Assembly (NCBI RefSeq): GCF_000373745.1
Contig: NZ_KB892280.1
Span: 1 to 64,000 of the forward strand
DNA: 64,000 nucleotides
Direction of reading: 5' to 3'
Source: Oligella ureolytica DSM 18253
GTDB lineage: Bacteria > Pseudomonadota > Gammaproteobacteria > Burkholderiales > Burkholderiaceae_B
Shown here: piece by piece, positions 59,095 to 64,000 of the stretch
Numbering within the stretch: the stretch's first letter is position 1
Layout: each line of letters begins with the position of its first letter
Position numbers and translations under genes: made by a program
The notes under the pieces: generated by a model
Database searches by the model: none
What the model was told of the DNA's origin: nothing
Seen by the model: the letters and a program-made list of their open reading frames with translations, nothing else

Positions 59095-60411
59095 TTATTT
59101 CAAAAGCTGCTTGTATTCGTCAAAGTACGTAGGGAAAGTTTTGTTAACACACGCAGGATCCATGATACGTACCGGCACACCCGCAAACACCGCCAATGAA
59201 AAGCACATCGCCATACGATGATCATCATAGGTCTCAATGCTTGCTCCCTTCCATTGCACAGGAGGAGTCACTTTGAGATAATCATGACCTGATTCAACAA
59301 TCGCTCCAAGCTTTTCAAGTTCGGCATGCATCGCATCAATGCGATCTGTTTCTTTGACACGCCAAGAAGCAATATTTCTAAGCGTGCACGGACCGTCAGC
59401 ATAAAGCGCTAAAACAGCTGCAGTCATTGCCGCATCAGGAATTAAGTTAAAATCCTCATCGAAGGCCTGGACGCGAGGAGCATCCCCCTCTTGAATCGAA
59501 CTCACCTCAATATAATCGGCCCCATACGCTAGCTGAGCACCCACTCTTTCTACAAACTCAGCAAATAAAATATCGCCTTGAATACTCTCTTTATTAATAC
59601 CGTAAATACGAATAGGACCACCAGCTAACAAACCTAAGGCGAAAAAATAGGAAGCCGATGACGCATCGCCCTCTACCCAAATCTCTTTTGGTGAAACATA
59701 CTCCGCATCCGCAGCGATAATATAGCGTTGCCAATCATGGTTTTCCACGCTTACTCCGAAATGCTGCATAAGATTGAGAGTAATTGCAATATAAGGCTTT
59801 GAAATCAGCTCCCCTTCGACCTCAATTTCAATCGCCTGATTCAATTGCTTAGCTAGAAGCGGCGCAGCCATCAAGAGAGCGGTCAAAAACTGGGAGGAAA
59901 CAGAACCTGCCACCTTAATCACAGTATCTTTTTTTAGTACCGGCGGTTCAATTTGTAAAGGCGGATAACCCGGATTTTCTAAATAATCTATTTTTGCACC
60001 AATGCTTTTTAAAGCCTCTACTAAATCACCAATTGGCCGCTCGTGCATACGAGGAATCCCATGTAAATGATAACGACCATCACTTACTGCCAAAGCAGCG
60101 GTTAGAGGGCGAATAGCCGTGCCGGCATTTTGCATAAACAAATCGGCTTCTTTAACCGGAAACTCGCCTAAACCATGGACTCTCACAGAACGATTTCCCA
60201 AATCATCGATTTGTAAACCAAGCTTATTAAGCGCGCTTAACATCACCTTTGTATCATCAGAGTCCAATAAGCCGTGAACAATAGTTTCCCCTCTTGATAA
60301 GGCTGCCAACAACAACACTCGATTTGAGATACTCTTGGAACCTGGCAGATGAATTTCTCCCATGGCTTTTTTTGTAGGCTCTAAATCCAGATAAGGTAGT
60401 GTTTGAACCAC
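59095..60411 (-). CDS. aroA: 3-phosphoshikimate 1-carboxyvinyltransferase (EPSP synthase)
   Basis: 438 residues in two inside-out alpha/beta domains. Substrate-binding motifs are [33 protein letters not shown] and [14 protein letters not shown], with the catalytic Asp/Lys region IPDAAMTAA and [12 protein letters not shown]. Joins shikimate-3-phosphate with PEP. The NAGTAIRP motif has Ala at the position that distinguishes glyphosate-sensitive class I enzymes (NAGTAMRP), so class I is likely. Confidence 0.96.
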   Translation of the reverse strand: MVQTLPYLDLEPTKKAMGEIHLPGSKSISNRVLLLAALSRGETIVHGLLDSDDTKVMLSALNKLGLQIDDLGNRSVRVHGLGEFPVKEADLFMQNAGTAIRPLTAALAVSDGRYHLHGIPRMHERPIGDLVEALKSIGAKIDYLENPGYPPLQIEPPVLKKDTVIKVAGSVSSQFLTALLMAAPLLAKQLNQAIEIEVEGELISKPYIAITLNLMQHFGVSVENHDWQRYIIAADAEYVSPKEIWVEGDASSASYFFALGLLAGGPIRIYGINKESIQGDILFAEFVERVGAQLAYGADYIEVSSIQEGDAPRVQAFDEDFNLIPDAAMTAAVLALYADGPCTLRNIASWRVKETDRIDAMHAELEKLGAIVESGHDYLKVTPPVQWKGASIETYDDHRMAMCFSLAVFAGVPVRIMDPACVNKTFPTYFDEYKQLLK

Positions 60412-60493
60412 TGCTTCCCCCCAAAAAATGATTAAATTATTTTAATACTTAACAAAACTCAATTACTCAGTAGGTTACATTATAAGTAATCGA

Positions 60494-61450
60494 TTATGTT
60501 TTTAAGTGCCAGTTTTTTCTTTTATCAGAGGCTTGCTTAAACCATTTCAACATGCTGTCTTCTTTATCTTCTTCTAAATAAACCTTGGCTTTTTCCAGCT
60601 GTTGAATAAAATCATTTAACTGACAGAGCATCGCCTCTTTATTAGCATAAAAAATATCATTCCACATTTCGGGTGAACTAGCGGCAATACGAGTAAAGTC
60701 TTTAAAACCCGTACCGGCCATTGTAAAAAACAACTCATGATCCTCTGCAGCCAATAAACTATTCATATAGGCAGCAGTAATATAATGGGGCAAATGACTC
60801 GTGGCAGCAAAGATTTTGTCATGCAGCTGCGCATCCATACAATACACTGATGCGCCCACAGCTTGCCATACAGCGGCTAAGATCCCAATATCTTCAAGTG
60901 AATTTTCTGTCAGAGGGGTAATAATCAGCTTACGATCCTCATAGAGATCACTGCGTGCCGCAGCTGCCCCTGACTGGTGCGAGCCCGCAATCGGATGCAG
61001 TGGCACAAACTGCTTAATACGCTCTCCCATAATGGCACGGGCATCAACAATCAATTCATATTTGGTGCTACCACCATCACAAACGATCGCCCTATCAGAA
61101 AGATGTGGGGTCAATTGCTGTAAAACACTCGCAAATGCTTTGACAGGTACGGCGATGTAAATAAGATCGGCATGCTGAGCCAAATACTCCATGCTAACCA
61201 CCTCATCAATGACACCCAAGGCCTTGGCATTTAGCAAGCTCGACTGCTGCCGACCCGATGCGATCACACGCCTGCAAAGACCGGCACGCTTTAAGGCCAA
61301 AGCAAATGAACCACCGATTAAACCGGCACCGACAATACCGACCGTTTGAAACGACTCAGGTTCAACTTGCGCTTCGATCTGGGCAATACCATCATCAAAA
61401 CTCACTCGGACTGCTTCACTAAGCGCTGATACTGGGAGCAATTTAGGCAT
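60494..61450 (-). CDS. tyrA: Prephenate dehydrogenase
   Basis: 318 residues. A ~30-residue extension precedes the NAD-binding VGIVGAGLIGGSFALALKRAG (partly quoted); VPLHPIAGSHQSGAAAA and ATSHLPHYITAAYM hold the catalytic His residues. Makes hydroxyphenylpyruvate for tyrosine. Stands between pheA and aroA as in related genera; no fused aroA or mutase domain. Confidence 0.94.
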   Translation of the reverse strand: MPKLLPVSALSEAVRVSFDDGIAQIEAQVEPESFQTVGIVGAGLIGGSFALALKRAGLCRRVIASGRQQSSLLNAKALGVIDEVVSMEYLAQHADLIYIAVPVKAFASVLQQLTPHLSDRAIVCDGGSTKYELIVDARAIMGERIKQFVPLHPIAGSHQSGAAAARSDLYEDRKLIITPLTENSLEDIGILAAVWQAVGASVYCMDAQLHDKIFAATSHLPHYITAAYMNSLLAAEDHELFFTMAGTGFKDFTRIAASSPEMWNDIFYANKEAMLCQLNDFIQQLEKAKVYLEEDKEDSMLKWFKQASDKRKNWHLKT

Positions 61451-61543
61451 TAGCTCAGGGTCTCATTTAGTATAGTTAAACTAGCAAGCAGTTTATTGTT
61501 GCTTACGCTAAAATTATTCATAGATAAAAAGCAGCTCAGAACA

Positions 61544-62644
61544 TTACCTATTATCATGTTGGCGCGGATATGAACCTAGAATTTTTAGGAAAGACGAGCG
61601 CGCTTCTAATTCAGTCAATGCTTGGCGAACATTTTCATCATCTTGATGACCTAAGATATCAATATAGAAGTAATACTCCCATTGTCCTGTACGCGCCGGA
61701 CGCGACTCAAAGCGAGACATAGACACACCATGAGCAGAAAATGGCATCAATAAGTCGTGCACTGCACCCACTCGATTAGGCACCGCGACAATTAAACTTG
61801 TTTGATCGTCACCACTTGGTTGATTAACAATATGCCCTATCGCCAAAAAGCGCGTTTTATTGTTGGCGTCATCCTGAATATTTTCAGCCACCATTAGTAA
61901 CTCCCACGCTGCAGCGGCATGAGCCCCTGCAATGGCTGCAACAGTCGGATCCTCAGCGGCAATACGCGCGGCATCTGAATTACTTGCTGCCGGCTCAAGC
62001 ACCAGGTTTGGAAAATTGAGGGACAACCACTGATGACATTGAGCCAAAGAATGTGGATGAGCCATGATTTTCTCAATGCCCTCCATATTTCCTGACTTGG
62101 TCATTAGGCATTGATGAATAGTCAATGTGCGTTCACCATGCACTTTTAATGTGGTGCTTAATAACAGGTCTTGCGTACGATTTACTGCTCCTTCCGTAGA
62201 GTTTTCTACAGGCACCATGCCGACATCAGCCTGCCCCGCTTCTACTGCTCTAAAAACCTCATCAAACGAAGGACAAGGCAAAGCCTGTACTGCATGACCA
62301 TAAAAATCGTAAGCGGCTTGCTCTGAAAATGAGCCTTTAGGACCTAAATAAGCAATCGTCAGACCGCGCTCTAAACCACGACAAGCAGAGATAATTTCGG
62401 TCCAAACCGCAGAGACTGACGCATTAGGAAAGACACCATTGAGGTTATCCTTTTGTAAAGCACGAATTACTTGTGCTTCTCGCTCAGGTTTGATCACTGC
62501 ATCATCAGCATCAAAACCATGCTTAACCTTACCCACCTCAATCGCCGTCTGAGCGCGCTGATTCAATAAGTCTAAAATTTGATGATCAAGCGCATCAATT
62601 TTGTCGCGCAATGGCTTAAGTAATTGATTTAATTCACTGCTCAT
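61544..62644 (-). CDS. pheA: Bifunctional chorismate mutase / prephenate dehydratase (P-protein)
   Basis: 366 residues. An AroQ chorismate mutase domain (about 5-90; LRDKIDALDHQILDLLNQRA) is followed by prephenate dehydratase (about 95-270; AYLGPKGSFSEQAA, VPVENSTEGAVNRT) and an ACT regulatory domain with SRFESRPAR, the phenylalanine-sensing motif. Makes phenylpyruvate. 6 bp from serC. Confidence 0.96.
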   Translation of the reverse strand: MSSELNQLLKPLRDKIDALDHQILDLLNQRAQTAIEVGKVKHGFDADDAVIKPEREAQVIRALQKDNLNGVFPNASVSAVWTEIISACRGLERGLTIAYLGPKGSFSEQAAYDFYGHAVQALPCPSFDEVFRAVEAGQADVGMVPVENSTEGAVNRTQDLLLSTTLKVHGERTLTIHQCLMTKSGNMEGIEKIMAHPHSLAQCHQWLSLNFPNLVLEPAASNSDAARIAAEDPTVAAIAGAHAAAAWELLMVAENIQDDANNKTRFLAIGHIVNQPSGDDQTSLIVAVPNRVGAVHDLLMPFSAHGVSMSRFESRPARTGQWEYYFYIDILGHQDDENVRQALTELEARSSFLKILGSYPRQHDNR

Positions 62645-62650
62645 TGCTAA

Positions 62651-63781
62651 TTATCCGTTTTGACGCTCAAAATCTTTCATATAGGCTACCAACGCCTCAA
62701 CCCCCTCAATAGGCATGGCATTATAAATAGACGCACGCATACCTCCCACAGACTTGTGTCCTTTTAAGTTCAGCAATCCTTGCTCCTTAGCACCGGCCAA
62801 AAACTTAGCATCTAAAGCTGCATCATGAATGATAAAGGGTACGTTCATAATGGAACGGTGCTCGGGCTGAACAAAATTATTATAAAAATCTGTGCTATCC
62901 ACATAATCATATAGAAGCTGAGCTTTAGCCTTGTTTTTTTGCTCAACTGCAGCTAAGCCGCCTTGTGCTAGGAGCCATTTATACACTAATCCGGCGATAT
63001 AAATGCTATAAGTTGGTGGGGTATTAAAGCAGGAATTTGCCTCGGCGACCTTTTGATAATTAAAAACATCAGGGCAAACTGATCGGCACTTACCCAATAA
63101 CTCACGACGGATCACTATCACTGTGATTCCTGCTGGACCTGCATTTTTCTGAGCGCCGGCATAAAGCATATCAACTTTATTTAGGTCCCAATCTCTGGCT
63201 AAAAAATGAGATGAAACATCTAACACCAGCGGCACATTTTCTGCACCTATCTGCTCTTTGTTAGGTAAGTCAGCAAACTCGACACCACCGATGGTTTCAT
63301 TACTGCAATAGTGTAAATAGGAAGCCTCAGGATTAACACGCCATTCGCTAAACTCCGGAAGCCAATGCCAAGGCTTGTACTCTACACCATCAATTACTCG
63401 CGAGTCGCCACTACTTGCTGCAATACGTAGTTCACCGTAGCCTACCGCTTCTTTATACGCCTTATTTGACCAAGATCCGGTCAAAACATAGTCAGCAGTT
63501 TGAGCCTCTTTTAAGTCGAGCAGGTTCATAGGCAAAATAGCATTTTGCGCTGTCGCACCACCTTGCATAAATAGCACGGCCCACTCTTCACCCACTCCTA
63601 AAAGCTTGGCTAAATCAGCCTCAGCCTCGGTGCAAATTTGTGTAAACTCTGCTCCTCGATGGCTCATCTCCATAACAGACTGACCGCTACCCTGCCAATC
63701 CAACATCTCATCAGCAGCTTGCTGTAACACTACCTTAGGTAACACTGACGGGCCGGCAGAAAAATTCCAAAATTGCTTCAT
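62651..63781 (-). CDS. serC: Phosphoserine aminotransferase
   Basis: 376 residues, PLP aminotransferase class [17 protein letters not shown] opens it, [10 protein letters not shown] carries the PLP Lys, and [16 protein letters not shown] binds the phosphoserine. It acts in serine and pyridoxine synthesis. Follows gyrA by 5 bp; serC-pheA-tyrA-aroA is an old beta-proteobacterial operon. Confidence 0.97.
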   Translation of the reverse strand: MKQFWNFSAGPSVLPKVVLQQAADEMLDWQGSGQSVMEMSHRGAEFTQICTEAEADLAKLLGVGEEWAVLFMQGGATAQNAILPMNLLDLKEAQTADYVLTGSWSNKAYKEAVGYGELRIAASSGDSRVIDGVEYKPWHWLPEFSEWRVNPEASYLHYCSNETIGGVEFADLPNKEQIGAENVPLVLDVSSHFLARDWDLNKVDMLYAGAQKNAGPAGITVIVIRRELLGKCRSVCPDVFNYQKVAEANSCFNTPPTYSIYIAGLVYKWLLAQGGLAAVEQKNKAKAQLLYDYVDSTDFYNNFVQPEHRSIMNVPFIIHDAALDAKFLAGAKEQGLLNLKGHKSVGGMRASIYNAMPIEGVEALVAYMKDFERQNG

Positions 63782-63786
63782 GTCGA

Positions 63787-64000
63787 TTATTCCTCATTTG
63801 TAGAGTCATCTGAAGCGTCAGTCCCTTGCTGACCCTCATCACCAATCTCTACACTTTCCATATCTTCTGACTCTTCTGAGTCTTCATCTAAATCACTTTC
63901 TACAACTCGCTTAACACCGGTTAAGAAGTCATCCTCATCACAATTGATGAGTGTAACCCCCTGAGTCGCCCGACCCATCTCACGAATCTGCTCGACCTCC
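63787..64000 (-). CDS. gyrA: DNA gyrase subunit A, C-terminal end (runs off the window)
   Basis: The last 70 codons, ending in the acidic tail ...DDSTNEE. The frame is open to the window edge ([15 protein letters not shown]). This is the end of the gyrase beta-propeller, [14 protein letters not shown] being its last conserved blade motif, followed by an acidic Asp/Glu/Ser tail of about 45 residues, which tunes supercoiling in E. coli. The ATG inside the fragment is not a start. Confidence 0.9.
   Translation of the reverse strand, partial: EVEQIREMGRATQGVTLINCDEDDFLTGVKRVVESDLDEDSEESEDMESVEIGDEGQQGTDASDDSTNEE

Noticed and set aside
9012-64000. tRNA, rRNA, IS elements and CRISPR arrays
   Set aside because: I looked through the intergenic gaps and saw no cloverleaf-like, transposase or spaced-repeat pattern.

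Overview
The window is a stretch of chromosome from a Gram-negative bacterium, most likely a low-GC member of the Burkholderiales (Alcaligenaceae-like, in the style of Oligella, Pelistega or Taylorella). The evidence is the conserved block gyrA-serC-pheA-tyrA-aroA-cmk-rpsA-ihfB-lapA-lapB-hldA-hldD-comEA-cysM, the rpsF-priB-rpsR-rplI-dnaB block, the folE2/dxs-ispA-xseB cluster, and the cbb3 oxidase set with its own Fnr regulator. The genus is inference. I see no tRNA, rRNA, insertion sequence, prophage or CRISPR array; almost all of it is core chromosome.

Layout. 1-4.4 kb: decayed ornithine cyclodeaminase, then purC, guaA and guaB on the minus strand. 4.6-8.6 kb: purL. 9-15.6 kb: pbpG, a zinc alcohol dehydrogenase, SOS-controlled umuDC, a DauA-like flavoenzyme and a YkvI-type transporter. 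15.7-19 kb: dnaB and the rpsF ribosomal operon. 19-25 kb: folE2, dxs-ispA-xseB, a sulfurtransferase and an EamA transporter. 25-30 kb: htpX, polA, a LOG-family protein and a small lipoprotein. 30-41.7 kb, plus strand: leuS-lptE-holA-proA-hemJ, an RlmL-like methyltransferase, an RDD protein, a degenerate acyl-CoA-synthetase-like protein, a gamma carbonic anhydrase and hslO. 41.8-43.8 kb: orphan TadE-like protein and fnr. 43.8-50.9 kb, minus strand: short ccoH, ccoG, ccoPQON, ccoS and a stripped ccoI. 50.9-64 kb, minus strand: the cysM-to-gyrA block.

The most striking pattern is in purine synthesis. GuaA has Gly at the position of its catalytic glutaminase Cys (Cys86 in E. coli), and PurL has Ser at its glutaminase nucleophile, with further erosion of nearby glutaminase motifs, while both synthetase domains look intact. 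Together with a PurC that looks unlike the usual beta-proteobacterial enzyme, this suggests a purine pathway fed by free ammonia instead of glutamine. A second oddity is a CcoI copper ATPase that keeps its membrane helices and CPC motif but has lost every soluble catalytic domain, next to a shortened CcoH and an otherwise normal cbb3 oxidase operon. Others are a frameshifted hldD, an intact ORF for an acyl-CoA-synthetase-like pseudoenzyme, and a hairpin over the comEA ribosome binding site.
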